From Arsukibacterium ikkense (GTDB taxonomy: Bacteria; Pseudomonadota; Gammaproteobacteria; Enterobacterales; Alteromonadaceae), in contig NZ_LAHO01000016.1 of NCBI RefSeq assembly GCF_000987775.1, positions 59,731 to 123,730 on the forward strand: a stretch of 64,000 nucleotides of DNA, read 5' to 3'. This document shows positions 1 to 9,044 of this stretch, piece by piece. A program made the translations under genes and the position numbers. Every line of letters starts with the position of its first letter. Position 1 is the stretch's first letter. Below the pieces are notes generated by a model, which did not search any database, had not been told where the DNA came from, and saw nothing but the letters and a program-made list of their open reading frames with translations.

Positions 1-105
1 GTCAGTGTCGCGGCTAAAACAGGTGACGGCCAGAGCCACAATCTGTATACTTCGCCGGCTTTTTTATTAGTGATTGCGGTAGTGGCAATATTCTGCTATC
101 TATAG
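1..105 (+). CDS. C-terminal end of an unidentified membrane protein (partial)
   Basis: An open frame enters at base 1 and stops at TAG 103-105. It encodes 34 residues: a short polar stretch, then a hydrophobic run of about 14 residues ([13 protein letters not shown]) at the very C-terminus, which looks like a last membrane helix. Too little is present to name the family. It lies 43 nt before dksA on the same strand. It could also be a chance open frame. Confidence 0.35.
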   Translation, partial: VSVAAKTGDGQSHNLYTSPAFLLVIAVVAIFCYL

Positions 106-148
106 CCGCCACTTTTTTTTGCTTGGCAGTATTGTACAGGAGATGATC

Positions 149-598
149 ATGCCAGAAGGCAAGAATGTTAAGACATTAGGGTTGCTGGCACTGGCCGGTG
201 TAACACCTTATCAGGAAGCGGTCGGGGAAGAGTATATGAACCCGAAGCAGCTCGAGCATTTTCGCAAAATTCTTGACGCCTGGCGCCAACAACTACGCGA
301 AGAAGTTGACCGTACTAAAACGCATATGGCCGATGAAGCTGCCAATTTCCCTGATCCGGTAGACCGTGCCGCACAGGAAGAAGAGTTCAGCCTGGAATTG
401 CGTGCGCGGGATCGCGAGCGTAAGCTTTTAAAGAAAATTGAAAAAACCTTACAGAAAATCGAAAACGATGATTTTGGATTTTGTGATACCTGCGGCATCG
501 AAATTGGTATTAAGCGTTTGGAAGCAAGGCCAACAGCCGATCAATGTATCGACTGCAAAACCCTGTCTGAGATAAAAGAAAAGCAATTAGGCGGCTAG
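149..598 (+). CDS. dksA: RNA polymerase-binding transcription factor DksA
   Basis: DksA binds the RNA polymerase secondary channel and, with ppGpp, resets transcription of rRNA and amino-acid genes. The 149-residue product matches the family in length. The coiled-coil tip has DPVDRA at residues 69-74, carrying the acidic tip residues and the alanine needed for function. The C4 zinc finger has Cys112, Cys115, Cys133 and Cys136, so this is the zinc-containing form. I chose ATG 149 because AGGAG lies at 138-142 at proper spacing and the protein then aligns with E. coli from its first residue. The frame is open upstream to TTG 119, and ATG 143 is too close to the binding site. gluQ follows 17 nt later, as in many gammaproteobacteria. 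Confidence 0.97.
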   Translation: MPEGKNVKTLGLLALAGVTPYQEAVGEEYMNPKQLEHFRKILDAWRQQLREEVDRTKTHMADEAANFPDPVDRAAQEEEFSLELRARDRERKLLKKIEKTLQKIENDDFGFCDTCGIEIGIKRLEARPTADQCIDCKTLSEIKEKQLGG

Positions 599-615
599 TT
601 ACGGCCAGCCCGGCG

Positions 616-1530
616 ATGCTAACGCTTAACAGTCAGCCAACAGCTATTGCTGTTGGCCGCTTTGCTCCATCCCCTTCAGGTCCGCTGCATTTTGGTTCGC
701 TGCTCGCTGCAGTGGGCAGTTACCTGATCACCAAACAACAAGCCGGCAGCTGGCTGCTGCGCATCGAAGATATTGACACGCCCAGAGTGCGCCCCGGCGC
801 CGACAGTGCCATTATGCACGCGCTCGAACAACATGGTTTACTGTGGGATGGTACTGTTATTTATCAAAGCCAGCGGCTTGAGCGCTATAACGATGTCTTT
901 ACCCAGCTGCAGCAACGCGGTTTGCTATACGGCTGCAAGTGCAGCCGCAAACAAATCAGTGCCAGTGGCGGGCTGTACCCGGGTACCTGTGCTGCGTTAG
1001 AACTGACCCCAGCTAATGGTGAACTTTTAAGCTGGCGCCTGCATGCAGCCGGAGTCGCCTGTCATTTCACTGACTTGCTGCTTGGGCTGCAACATATTTC
1101 ACCCGAGCTGGCCCGGGAAGATTATATACTGCGGCGCAGGGATGGCTTATTTTCGTACCAGCTGGCGGTGGTGGTAGATGATTTGGACCAGGGTATTACC
1201 GAAGTGATCCGCGGTGCCGATTTGCTCAGTATGACACCACGTCAGCAGCATTTATTTCTATTGCTTGGTGCCACAGCGCCACGATACGGCCATTTGCCGC
1301 TGGCGGTAACTGCACCTGGCCATAAACTCAGTAAACAGAACCATGCCACCGCCCTGCACAACTGGCCCGTTAGTTATACTATGGCCAGAGCGCTGGCGAT
1401 ATTAGGCCTGTTACTGCCACCGGACTTACAGCAAGCGCCGCCAGTGGAGCAACTCGCGTATGCGCTGCTGCACTGGCGCCCGGCGGATATTCCGGCCGCG
1501 CGGGAAGTACTAACCAGCGATTTTGGCTGA
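616..1530 (+). CDS. gluQ: Glutamyl-Q tRNA(Asp) synthetase
   Basis: A truncated paralogue of glutamyl-tRNA synthetase that activates glutamate and attaches it to the queuosine at the wobble position of tRNA(Asp). The catalytic half only is present (304 residues), with the HIGH-like HFGS at 25-28, a KMSK-like KLSKQ near residue 237, and a zinc site of the C-x-C...Y-x3-C kind around residues 103-123. There is no anticodon-binding domain, as expected. It sits directly behind dksA, a long-conserved pairing. queG, which makes the last step of the queuosine substrate, is also in this window at 58987-60120. The ribosome binding site is weak, so translation may be coupled to dksA. Confidence 0.95.
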   Translation: MLTLNSQPTAIAVGRFAPSPSGPLHFGSLLAAVGSYLITKQQAGSWLLRIEDIDTPRVRPGADSAIMHALEQHGLLWDGTVIYQSQRLERYNDVFTQLQQRGLLYGCKCSRKQISASGGLYPGTCAALELTPANGELLSWRLHAAGVACHFTDLLLGLQHISPELAREDYILRRRDGLFSYQLAVVVDDLDQGITEVIRGADLLSMTPRQQHLFLLLGATAPRYGHLPLAVTAPGHKLSKQNHATALHNWPVSYTMARALAILGLLLPPDLQQAPPVEQLAYALLHWRPADIPAAREVLTSDFG

Positions 1531-1643
1531 TTTTGACCAGATTAATTCTTTTTTGTTGTGTGCTGCGGTATTATTAGCCGTTTTTTATAGTCAGATGCCA
1601 ATACCGCCAGCCACGCTGGTTTGGGTTTAGGAGAGATATCATC

Positions 1644-3116
1644 ATTTCGCGTGTGTTAGATTTTTGTCGCAGAACCTTAAGCGGCAAGCCTCAGGGCGAC
1701 AACCAGCCAGAACCCGCTGCGGGTAAGACGTTAGCTGCCGCTGCGCCGCTGCGCAATGCCATAGCAGGTTCCATATTACCGCCGATGCAAGTCATTGGCC
1801 GCGGTCAGCATAGCGTATCCCGACGTGATATCAGCCCCAGCGCGTTAAAAGTATTGTACCGGTTAAATGATGCCGGCTATGAAGCCTATCTGGTAGGCGG
1901 CTGTATCCGCGATTTATTGCTGGGTTTAAAACCGAAAGATTTTGACGTAGTCACCAATGCTCACCCGGAGCAGGTAAAGCAGGTATTTCGTAACTGCCGG
2001 CTGATTGGCCGCCGCTTCCGGCTGGCGCATGTGGTATTTGGCCGGGAAATTATTGAAGTAGCCACCTTTCGCGGCCATCACAGTGGTGCTGACGATGAAG
2101 AAAGCATTGCACCTAAGCTGAAAACGGCCAGCTTAAGCGACCATGGCCAGATTTTACGTGACAACGTTTACGGCACTATTGAAGAAGACGCCGAGCGGCG
2201 TGACTTTACCATTAATGCCTTGTATTACTCGGTAAAAGACTTTGCCATTTACGATTTTGCCAATGGTATGCGTGACATTACCGCACGGCGGATTGAACTG
2301 ATTGGCGACCCTGACGTACGGTACCGGGAAGATCCGGTGCGCATGCTCAGGGCAATTCGTTTTGCCACCAAACTGAATATGGATATTGCGCCCGATGCCT
2401 TAACGCCAATCAGCCAGCTGGCTGTACTGTTAAAAAACATCCCGGCACCGCGTTTATTCGACGAGTTGGTAAAAATGCTGCTGGCTGGTAAAGCCTTCGA
2501 CAACTTTATGTTGTTACGTGATACCCGGATTTTAAAACAGCTGATGCCACAACTGGACAAGCTGTTAAAACAGGAGCCTGAGGGTAAAGCGTTTAGTCTG
2601 GTAACGCGGGCCCTGCAGGATACTGATCATCGGGTAGCTATTGATAAACCTGTTACCCCGGCCTTTATTTTCGCCGCTATGTTGTGGTACCCGGTAGAGC
2701 TGCGCAGCCAAACCCTGCTGATTGAAAGCGGCTTAAATGACATTGATGCGCTGAATATTGCCATGACGGAAGTGCTGGACGATATTCAGCGCACTATCGC
2801 CATTCCTAAACGCTTTAGTTTAACCATGCGCGACATCTGGGCACTACAATACCGGCTAACCAAGCGCGGCGGCCGCCGTGCTTTTAAAATGCTTGAGCAA
2901 ACCAAATTTCGCGGCGCCTTTGATTTTCTGCAACTACGCGCAGAGGCCGAAGGCGGCAGCCTGACTGAACTGGCCAGCTGGTGGCAGCAATTTCAGTTTG
3001 CGGATGATACCGAAAAACTGGAGCTGATTAACAGCCTGGGCCGTGAAGCACACGACAGACCAAAGCGTCGCCGCAACAATTACAAACGAAAACGCAGCAG
3101 CACGCCGGATGTCTGA
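1644..3116 (+). CDS. pcnB: Poly(A) polymerase I, probable non-AUG start
   Basis: Adds poly(A) tails to RNA 3' ends to promote decay, and controls ColE1 plasmid copy number through RNA I. The N-terminal nucleotidyltransferase has the conserved GGC-x-RDLLLG motif followed by the catalytic D-x-D pair in KDFDV, then the RNA-binding domain and a basic, RK-rich C-terminal tail. The start is unusual. AGGAG lies at 1629-1633, followed by the in-frame codons ATC ATC ATT TCG CGT GTG. The encoded SRV-LDFCR lines up with the E. coli N-terminus (TRV-ANFCR), whose start codon is AUU. I therefore place initiation at ATT 1644 (ATC 1641 possible); GTG 1653 is the first conventional start but would lose conserved residues. 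It overlaps folK by 8 nt. Confidence 0.93.
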   Translation: MSRVLDFCRRTLSGKPQGDNQPEPAAGKTLAAAAPLRNAIAGSILPPMQVIGRGQHSVSRRDISPSALKVLYRLNDAGYEAYLVGGCIRDLLLGLKPKDFDVVTNAHPEQVKQVFRNCRLIGRRFRLAHVVFGREIIEVATFRGHHSGADDEESIAPKLKTASLSDHGQILRDNVYGTIEEDAERRDFTINALYYSVKDFAIYDFANGMRDITARRIELIGDPDVRYREDPVRMLRAIRFATKLNMDIAPDALTPISQLAVLLKNIPAPRLFDELVKMLLAGKAFDNFMLLRDTRILKQLMPQLDKLLKQEPEGKAFSLVTRALQDTDHRVAIDKPVTPAFIFAAMLWYPVELRSQTLLIESGLNDIDALNIAMTEVLDDIQRTIAIPKRFSLTMRDIWALQYRLTKRGGRRAFKMLEQTKFRGAFDFLQLRAEAEGGSLTELASWWQQFQFADDTEKLELINSLGREAHDRPKRRRNNYKRKRSSTPDV

Positions 3117-3681
3117 GCAACAGTCTGGGCAGCTGGCAGCGCATGACGTCTATCTGGGTTTAGGCGCTAACCTGGCCAAGCCGATAGCGCAAATACAACA
3201 TGCCATTACCGCGTTACAGCAGTTACCCCAAAGCACGCTGCTGGCCGTGTCCAGCTTGTATGGCTCTAAACCAATGGGCCCGCAAGACCAGCCAGACTAC
3301 GTTAATGCAGTAGCTAAAATCAGCACCCGGCTTGCCCCTTTGGCATTATTGGATGCGCTGCAGCAAATTGAGCTGCAACAGGGGCGGCAACGTAAAGCCG
3401 AACGCTGGGGGCCGCGCTCGCTGGATCTGGATATTTTATTGTATGCCAGCCAAACTATGGTCTCTGAGCGTTTAACCATACCGCATTATGGCTTAGCCCA
3501 GCGCGAGTTTGTCTTGTATCCGCTGGCCGAAATTGCGCCCAGGTTACAACTACCCTGTGGCACCCCGCTGCAGGCTTTGCTAAGCCAGGTACCGTTAAAT
3601 GGCCTGCAGAAACTTAGCGAAACTTGCAGCGAGCAACTTGCAGCTGCAGGAACTTTGTGCGATCTTGCGCACCCGGAATAA
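3109..3681 (+). CDS. folK: 6-hydroxymethyl-7,8-dihydropterin pyrophosphokinase (HPPK)
   Basis: Transfers pyrophosphate from ATP to 6-hydroxymethyl-dihydropterin in folate synthesis. The 190-residue product has the N-terminal LGLGANL motif and the HPPK signature [12 protein letters not shown], where the two Asp residues bind magnesium. ATG 3109 overlaps the end of pcnB by 8 nt, which suggests coupled translation. The frame is open further upstream to 3043, but that would only read through pcnB. The pcnB-folK-panB-panC order is the usual gammaproteobacterial one and links folate with pantothenate synthesis, where PanB uses a folate cofactor. Confidence 0.96.
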   Translation: MSEQQSGQLAAHDVYLGLGANLAKPIAQIQHAITALQQLPQSTLLAVSSLYGSKPMGPQDQPDYVNAVAKISTRLAPLALLDALQQIELQQGRQRKAERWGPRSLDLDILLYASQTMVSERLTIPHYGLAQREFVLYPLAEIAPRLQLPCGTPLQALLSQVPLNGLQKLSETCSEQLAAAGTLCDLAHPE

Positions 3682-3700
3682 ATGGTCGGACGAGAACCTT

Positions 3701-4495
3701 ATGGCTAAGATCACCACTGCCGTGTTACAGAAAATGAAGCAGCAGGCAGATAAAATCACCATGCTGACAGCCTACGATGCCAGCTTTGCCAAACTCTTTG
3801 CCGAGCAAGGCGTAGATGTGCTGTTAATTGGCGACTCACTGGGCATGGTACTGCAAGGCCATAGCGATACGCTGCCGGTTACCGTGGCCGATATTACTTA
3901 CCACACCAAAAGTGTGCGGGCCGGTGCGCCTGACGCCTTTGTGATTGCCGACTTACCCTTTATGAGTTACGCCACTCCTGAGCAGGCGATGCAAAGTGTT
4001 ACGCCGCTAATGCAGGCAGGTGCCAATATGGTGAAGTTAGAAGGCGGTGACTTTTTGCTGCCTACCATTCAAGCCTTAACCGAGCGCGGTGTGCCAGTGT
4101 GTGGCCATCTGGGATTAACCCCGCAGTCGGTACATATTTTTGGTGGTTATAAAGTACAGGGCAAAACCGATGCAGCCGCTGACGCAATGCTGGCGCAAGC
4201 CAAAGCACTGCAAGACGCCGGTGCCCAGCTACTGGTGCTGGAATGCATTCCCACGCCTTTGGCCAGGCGGATCACCGAAGCCCTGCGCATTCCGGTTATT
4301 GGCATTGGTGCCGGCAATGTCACCGACGGCCAGGTGCTGGTGATGCACGATTTACTGGGCATCAGCAGTGGCTATATTCCGAAATTCTCGAAAAACTACC
4401 TGGCACAAACCGGCGAGATTAGAAGCGCTATTGCTGCCTATGTCAGCGAAGTCAAAAGCCAGGTGTTCCCCGGTACCGAGCACAGCTTTAACTAA
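3701..4495 (+). CDS. panB: 3-methyl-2-oxobutanoate hydroxymethyltransferase (ketopantoate)
   Basis: Makes ketopantoate from 2-oxoisovalerate and methylene-tetrahydrofolate, the first committed step to pantothenate. The 264 residues equal the E. coli length. Visible signatures are TAYDASFA near the N-terminus, GDSLGM with its metal-binding Asp, the [10 protein letters not shown] stretch and IGIGAG near the C-terminal third. ATG 3701 is chosen because upstream sequence overlaps folK and has no homology. panC begins on the next base after the stop, so the two are translated together. Confidence 0.97.
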   Translation: MAKITTAVLQKMKQQADKITMLTAYDASFAKLFAEQGVDVLLIGDSLGMVLQGHSDTLPVTVADITYHTKSVRAGAPDAFVIADLPFMSYATPEQAMQSVTPLMQAGANMVKLEGGDFLLPTIQALTERGVPVCGHLGLTPQSVHIFGGYKVQGKTDAAADAMLAQAKALQDAGAQLLVLECIPTPLARRITEALRIPVIGIGAGNVTDGQVLVMHDLLGISSGYIPKFSKNYLAQTGEIRSAIAAYVSEVKSQVFPGTEHSFN

Positions 4496-5338
4496 ATGAA
4501 TATTATTGCCAATATTGACGCGCTTCGGGCGCAGATCGCCAACTGGCGCCGCGCGGGTCAAACCATTGCCTTTGTGCCAACCATGGGCAACCTGCATCAG
4601 GGCCATTTGCAACTGGTTGATATAGCAAAAAGCCGGGCCGATAAAGTGCTTGTCAGCATCTTTGTTAACCCGATGCAGTTTGGCCAGAATGAAGACTTGG
4701 CCAATTACCCACGCACACTGGATGCCGATGTCGCCGCTTTAACACAGCACCAGGCAGATGCTGTTTTCACCCCCACCCCACAGCTGATGTACCCACGCGG
4801 CCTCGAGGTGCAAACCTTTGTTGAAGTGCCGCAACTGGGCGATTTGCATTGCGGTGCCAACCGCCCGGGACACTTTCGTGGTGTATCTACTATTGTCTGT
4901 AAGCTGTTTAATCTGGTGCAGCCTGATATTGCCTGCTTTGGTAAAAAGGATTTTCAGCAACTGGCCATTATCCGCCAGATGGTGCTTGATTTATCACTGC
5001 CCATACAGATTATTGGCGTGGCCACCGAGCGCGCCAGTGATGGCCTGGCACTGAGTTCGCGTAATGGCTACTTAACTGCTGCAGAGCGGGTTAAAGCGCC
5101 GGCACTGTTTCAGATACTGCAGCAGCTTAAAGCCGCTATTGCCGCGGGTAACCATGATTACCGGGCGCTGGAGCAGCAAGCCAAAGCGCAGCTCACAGCA
5201 GCAGGTTTTGTGCCGGATTACGTCAATATCAGCAACCAGCACAGCCTGGCGCTGGCTGTTGAGGCAGCCGAGCCCAAAGTGGTGCTGGCTGCCGCCAGGC
5301 TAGGCACTACCCGGCTGATTGATAACCTGGAACTGTAA
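4496..5338 (+). CDS. panC: Pantothenate synthetase (pantoate-beta-alanine ligase)
   Basis: Condenses pantoate with beta-alanine using ATP. The 280-residue product has the HIGH-type nucleotide site in MGNLHQGH (about residues 30-37), the GKKDFQQL substrate-binding stretch, and LSSRNGYL, equivalent to the KMSK loop. The ATG follows the panB stop directly. No panD lies beside panBC. The likely beta-alanine source in this strain is the PLP-dependent PanP encoded at 20529-22184. Confidence 0.97.
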   Translation: MNIIANIDALRAQIANWRRAGQTIAFVPTMGNLHQGHLQLVDIAKSRADKVLVSIFVNPMQFGQNEDLANYPRTLDADVAALTQHQADAVFTPTPQLMYPRGLEVQTFVEVPQLGDLHCGANRPGHFRGVSTIVCKLFNLVQPDIACFGKKDFQQLAIIRQMVLDLSLPIQIIGVATERASDGLALSSRNGYLTAAERVKAPALFQILQQLKAAIAAGNHDYRALEQQAKAQLTAAGFVPDYVNISNQHSLALAVEAAEPKVVLAAARLGTTRLIDNLEL

Positions 5339-5341
5339 ATC

Positions 5342-6196
5342 ATGCGCTATACCCAGGTATACCTGGGGTGTCCGATGTGGGCTAACAGCCGCTGGAAAGG
5401 CAGCTTATTTGCCGATAATCTTAGCAATAACGAGTTTTTAGCCGGTTACAGCCAGTATTTTAACAGTGTAGAAGGTAACACCAGCTTTTATGCTGACCCC
5501 TCCGCAAGCCAGCTGGCACGCTGGGCAGCGCAACTATCAGAGCATTTCAGGTTTGTGTTTAAAGTCCCCCGCCGCTTTAGCCATGCCTTAAACGAGCTTG
5601 ATCACAACGCGCTGTTGGCCTGGTGGCAACACTTTGCGCCAGTGCACCCTTTTATTGGTTTAATTCATTTACAGCTGCCGGCCAGTGCAGGCCCGCCTGT
5701 ACTCAGGCAATTAATCTCGGTGTTGGAACTATTAAGCAATGCCGTGCCATTGGCGGTTGAAGTACGGCACCTGGCCTTTTTTGATAAAGCAGAACATGAG
5801 CTGGCATTAAACCGCTTATTGCAGCAATACAATGCCGAGCGGGTGGTGCTGGACAGCAGGGCTTTGTTTTCAGTGGCGGCAACCAGTCCGGCTTTGCTGG
5901 ATGCTCAGGGCAAAAAACCACGCTTACCAGTGCATGCCATCAGCCTGAGCTCAACGCCAATGCTGCGTTTTATTGGCACCGATGATTTAGCACTGAACAG
6001 GCAATTCTATGCGCCCTGGCTAAGTAAAATTCGCAGCTGGCTGAGTGAGGGTAAAACCCCCTACTGCTTTTTCCACACCCCGGATAACACCCTGGCCCCA
6101 GAGCTATGCCGCCAGTTTGCCAAAGATTTGCAACTGCCCCACCCCATACTCGAGCCCTGGCCAGGCGAACAGCAAGCGCAACTGGGTTTGTGGTAA
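5342..6196 (+). CDS. DUF72 (YecE-like) family protein
   Basis: A 284-residue protein of the DUF72 TIM-barrel family. Typical features are the N-terminal YLGCPMWAN stretch, the NSVEGNTSFYADPS segment, the KVPRRFSHALN motif and VEVRHLAFF in the middle. The biochemical role of the family is not established. It starts 3 nt after panC, so it is probably co-transcribed with the pantothenate genes, although no functional link is known. Confidence 0.85.
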   Translation: MRYTQVYLGCPMWANSRWKGSLFADNLSNNEFLAGYSQYFNSVEGNTSFYADPSASQLARWAAQLSEHFRFVFKVPRRFSHALNELDHNALLAWWQHFAPVHPFIGLIHLQLPASAGPPVLRQLISVLELLSNAVPLAVEVRHLAFFDKAEHELALNRLLQQYNAERVVLDSRALFSVAATSPALLDAQGKKPRLPVHAISLSSTPMLRFIGTDDLALNRQFYAPWLSKIRSWLSEGKTPYCFFHTPDNTLAPELCRQFAKDLQLPHPILEPWPGEQQAQLGLW

Positions 6197-6279
6197 CCTT
6201 ACCGCACTCAGCTCTGTTCAGATATTGCAAGGTATCAATGCCCTGGTGATGATATTCAACAACAGGCATCATGGTTTCA

Positions 6280-6831
6280 TCAGCCGGTCATAACTGCAAC
6301 TAACACTCCCAGCAAAACGACAGGCACGATAAAGAGTAAGATCGCCAGCATAACATTCCCTAACGCTCTCCAGGCTGAAAAGCCCTGAACCTGGCCAACG
6401 CATTTAATTATCAGAATCACGCCCCAAATAGCGAGCAGCAACTCCAGAAATATCAGAATAAAGTACGGAACGAGGTTATCAGTAATGCGTTGTGTGTCAG
6501 AACTGAACATTGCATTACCATAAAGTGCCAGTAGAGGAACCCACAATAGTAACGTACATAAAATTGGAATTGCCCCCCACGCCATTGCAGCTCTGAGATG
6601 TTCAGATGTCGCTTGGCCGCCAATCCAACGGCCGGAGATTTTCAAAAGCCAGCTAAACAGAAAGATACTGATCAGTCCGCCAGCCATACCCCCAAGTAAT
6701 GCCCCAAACATGATCAAATGCAGATATTCAGTTTGCTGCTGATAGCCAAGGCTTTCGTACAAGGCTTTTGCTGTTTTATTGTCTGGTGATATTTCCAGCG
6801 CTATACCATTGGCACAGGTTTCAACGGCCAT
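6280..6831 (-). CDS. Yip1-family membrane protein with a GNAT-like N-terminal remnant
   Basis: The 183-residue product has two unlike parts. Residues 1-38 read like the C-terminal end of a GNAT acetyltransferase, including LEISPDNKTAKALYESLGY, the usual motif around the acetyl-CoA loop and last strands. Residues 40-183 are a Yip1-type membrane domain with about four hydrophobic segments and the GRWIGGQATSEHLRAAMAW motif. A normal Yip1 protein has a different cytoplasmic N-terminus and first helix here. This looks like a fusion produced by a deletion. It may still be expressed as a membrane protein, starting 11 nt after the flavoprotein gene, or be a dying gene. An alternative start at the internal Met about residue 41 would give a pure membrane protein. 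Confidence 0.6.
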   Translation of the reverse strand: MAVETCANGIALEISPDNKTAKALYESLGYQQQTEYLHLIMFGALLGGMAGGLISIFLFSWLLKISGRWIGGQATSEHLRAAMAWGAIPILCTLLLWVPLLALYGNAMFSSDTQRITDNLVPYFILIFLELLLAIWGVILIIKCVGQVQGFSAWRALGNVMLAILLFIVPVVLLGVLVAVMTG

Positions 6832-6842
6832 GTGCTGTATTT

Positions 6843-7406
6843 TTATGCAGCAAACTTTTTGGTAACCCGGGCAACCCGCTGTCCCAGGTAGTTAGCTGTA
6901 ATTAAATCGATTTCGTTTAACCGGCCGTCCTTCGCATGTGCAATAAGGCCAGATTGTGCACCTAGCCTGTTGCGATTCTCTGGATCACAGTTGCCAGGAA
7001 TATCTAAACTTGTCCATAGCATGCCGTGCTGATTTGCAAACACTTGCAGGTATTGAATGGTGTTTAGTTGATCACCACTAACACTAGAACCAATAGTAAA
7101 ACCAGCAGCGATTTTATCCGTCCAGGCTTTTTCAGCCCACAGCTCGCCAGTGGCATCGGCGAAGGCTTTAAATTGCGCCGAAACACAGCCCATAAACGTC
7201 GGTGAACCAAAAATTATGGCGTCAGCTTCTTGTAACTTTGCCAATAGCGCTGAGTTTATAAAACGGCCTTCAACAATATCAGCACCATAAATTGCAGCGG
7301 TAACAACGGCGACACCTTGAATGGAGGCGGCCCCTGCAGCAACGGCCTGGGCTAATTGTTTGGTTGTACCGGAGGCCGAATGAAAAACCACTGCGACTGT
7401 TACCAC
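6843..7406 (-). CDS. Flavodoxin-family (WrbA-like) NAD(P)H oxidoreductase
   Basis: A flavodoxin fold protein of 187 residues. The FMN phosphate loop is HSASGTTKQL (residues 9-18). GSPTFMGCVSAQFKAFAD in the middle is the WrbA/flavodoxin substrate loop, and the region after FTIGSSVSGDQ resembles the WrbA isoalloxazine site. Members reduce quinones or flavins with NAD(P)H. The start is GTG at 7406, with AGGATAG upstream on the minus strand. It probably shares a transcript with the downstream Yip1-like gene. The exact substrate cannot be read from the sequence. Confidence 0.8.
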   Translation of the reverse strand: MVTVAVVFHSASGTTKQLAQAVAAGAASIQGVAVVTAAIYGADIVEGRFINSALLAKLQEADAIIFGSPTFMGCVSAQFKAFADATGELWAEKAWTDKIAAGFTIGSSVSGDQLNTIQYLQVFANQHGMLWTSLDIPGNCDPENRNRLGAQSGLIAHAKDGRLNEIDLITANYLGQRVARVTKKFAA

Positions 7407-7600
7407 TTAACTATCCTAAGAAATTTAACGCCTGAGACTGCTCATTGCAGTGGTTTTTCAGGTTTCAGCTCAACTAACCAAAGGGTGACAACAATGAGCA
7501 CTAGCCAGAGAATGAGCAAAGAAGCCGGAGTATTCCAGTTAGCCTGGCGTCCGGCACATTATCATCATAAAGATAGCTGATGTAAATCGCTGATCTTGTT
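7407..7600. other. Gap with a possible membrane-peptide remnant
   Basis: No convincing gene is seen. On the minus strand an open frame from 7558 to a TGA at 7442-7444 encodes 38 residues with a strongly hydrophobic core (LLILWLVLIVVTLWLV) and a charged tail. It has no in-frame ATG and no ribosome binding site, and an in-frame TAA lies immediately upstream of its first codon. It may be the 3' end of a decayed membrane-protein gene. The plus-strand frame at 7356-7580 has no homology I recognise. Confidence 0.3.
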
Positions 7601-8215
7601 TCATATTTTTATACGTCCTGAAATAAACTTCATTATGCCGCCAAATGCCAGACCAGCAACCAGCCAAATTGCGACCTGCGTTAAAATCATTTTTAGCGAG
7701 GCATCCTGGCTGATTATTTGCGGTAAAGACATAAAACAAAACATCAGCGAACCAAAAGTCAGGCCCATTTTTATTGCAGACATATCTTTTGCTTTAATAA
7801 GCTCACTGTCTTTATTCTCAAGCTGTTTGTTCTTTTTATAGCTTTTCCACTTTGCTTTAAGTGGCTTTCGAAACCACCCCCAGATAGGAAACGTCACCGC
7901 TAACAAAAGCAAACTGGTGAAATTCCAGAGACAAGGGATCACTTCGTCACACTGCGGGCACAAATAGCCAAACCAATTTTTAAAAGCACCCTTCTTTCCC
8001 CAGAGCCTCGCATCATGAATGGTATGGCAGTGCGGACATGGCACGTACTGCTTTTCAATCAGCGGCGCATCACTGGTTTTATCTATCAGGGTAATTTTTG
8101 GTATCCGTTGCCCTAAAACCAATTCATTAAATGCTAAGCCGGGGTTAATGACCCAGTGCAACAACAAAGGGTTAGGTAGCTTCCATACTTTGTATTTGTT
8201 CTGATCAAAATCCAT
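7601..8215 (-). CDS. Uncharacterised membrane protein with a zinc ribbon
   Basis: I do not recognise this 204-residue protein. Residues 56-95 contain two C-P-x-C pairs (CPHC and CPQC), spaced about 27 residues apart, which look like a zinc ribbon facing the cytoplasm. A hydrophobic segment follows near residues 96-113, then a very lysine-rich stretch (PLKAKWKSYKKNKQLENKD), then two more hydrophobic segments in the C-terminal third. The coding sequence is AT-richer than the neighbouring housekeeping genes. It is probably a three-helix inner-membrane protein. ATG 8215 is the only likely start. Confidence 0.65.
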   Translation of the reverse strand: MDFDQNKYKVWKLPNPLLLHWVINPGLAFNELVLGQRIPKITLIDKTSDAPLIEKQYVPCPHCHTIHDARLWGKKGAFKNWFGYLCPQCDEVIPCLWNFTSLLLLAVTFPIWGWFRKPLKAKWKSYKKNKQLENKDSELIKAKDMSAIKMGLTFGSLMFCFMSLPQIISQDASLKMILTQVAIWLVAGLAFGGIMKFISGRIKI

Positions 8216-8273
8216 ATTTTACTAACACTCCAGACATAAAAGACCTCATAAATGAATGCTCATATACCCCAAT

Positions 8274-9044
8274 CTAAGTTGAAGTCAGCCTTCCCAGCGT
8301 TACCGTATTTCTGCCGGCCTGCTTGCTGGCGTACAAGGCTTCGTCAGCAATTTTAAACACTGCAGTATGGCTATGCTGCGATGGTACAACGTGCACTAAA
8401 CCAATACTAATAGTAAGCTCCACTTTTGCATCATCAATATACGTTAATTGCTCAGCCACCTGCTGGCATAACCGCTGACTGATTCTTAAGGCAGTTTGTT
8501 CGTCCAAATCAATTAACAATGCGGCATATTCTTCACCACCAATCCTGCCAATAATATCATTGCTGCGCAATTGTTTTGATAGCAGCTTCGCAACTGCAGC
8601 AATGGCCCGGTCGCCCACTGCATGGCCAAAGGTGTCGTTAACACTCTTAAAAAAATCGATATCAATCATCATAAGCACCGCAGGAACCGACGGATGCAGC
8701 TGCCAGTAACGCTCAACCTGATTAAAAAAGTGTTCCCGGTTGGCTAGCCGGGTTAAGCCATCACGTTGTGATTTAAGAGTAAGTTTACGTTCAAGTTTTA
8801 AAAAACTTAACCACGGCAACAACAAAGCGGTAAAAGTGGTCAGCAAAATATGGCTAAGCAGTGTGTACACCGAGGTTTCAGGTAAGCCATGGTGATTAAG
8901 CTGCTGCCAGTTAACAATAACTAATGCGGCTTGCACAAACATGACCAGCGCATGCAGCAGAAAAACCGTTTGCAGGGTTCTGGTAAAAGCCGGGTCGGTG
9001 ATAATAGATTGCTGCAGCAAAGCGGCACACAGGAAAATGACCAT
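8274..9044 (-). CDS. Diguanylate cyclase (GGDEF), 5' end shifted out of frame
   Basis: The frame encodes two or three membrane segments, then a GGDEF domain with RDGLTRLANREHF, the metal-binding MIDIDFFKSVNDTFGH and the active-site GGEEY, so the catalytic half looks competent to make c-di-GMP. No RxxD product-inhibition site is obvious in front of GGEEY. ATG 9044 has no ribosome binding site. The natural N-terminus is encoded in another frame starting at ATG 9151 (see the next entry), so this gene appears broken by a 1-nt frameshift in the region 9000-9050. The intact ancestral gene would have spanned 8274-9151. Confidence 0.75.
   Translation of the reverse strand: MVIFLCAALLQQSIITDPAFTRTLQTVFLLHALVMFVQAALVIVNWQQLNHHGLPETSVYTLLSHILLTTFTALLLPWLSFLKLERKLTLKSQRDGLTRLANREHFFNQVERYWQLHPSVPAVLMMIDIDFFKSVNDTFGHAVGDRAIAAVAKLLSKQLRSNDIIGRIGGEEYAALLIDLDEQTALRISQRLCQQVAEQLTYIDDAKVELTISIGLVHVVPSQHSHTAVFKIADEALYASKQAGRNTVTLGRLTST

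Noticed and set aside
119..148. Longer DksA with ten extra N-terminal residues from TTG 119
   Set aside because: The ribosome binding site would then be inside the gene and the extra residues have no counterpart in DksA.
1531..1640. Sigma-70 promoter before pcnB
   Set aside because: TTGACC and TATTAT are present but about 30 bases apart, too far for a normal promoter.
7356..7580. 74-residue plus-strand frame
   Set aside because: It starts inside the antisense of the flavoprotein gene, has no ribosome binding site and gives a composition unlike real proteins.
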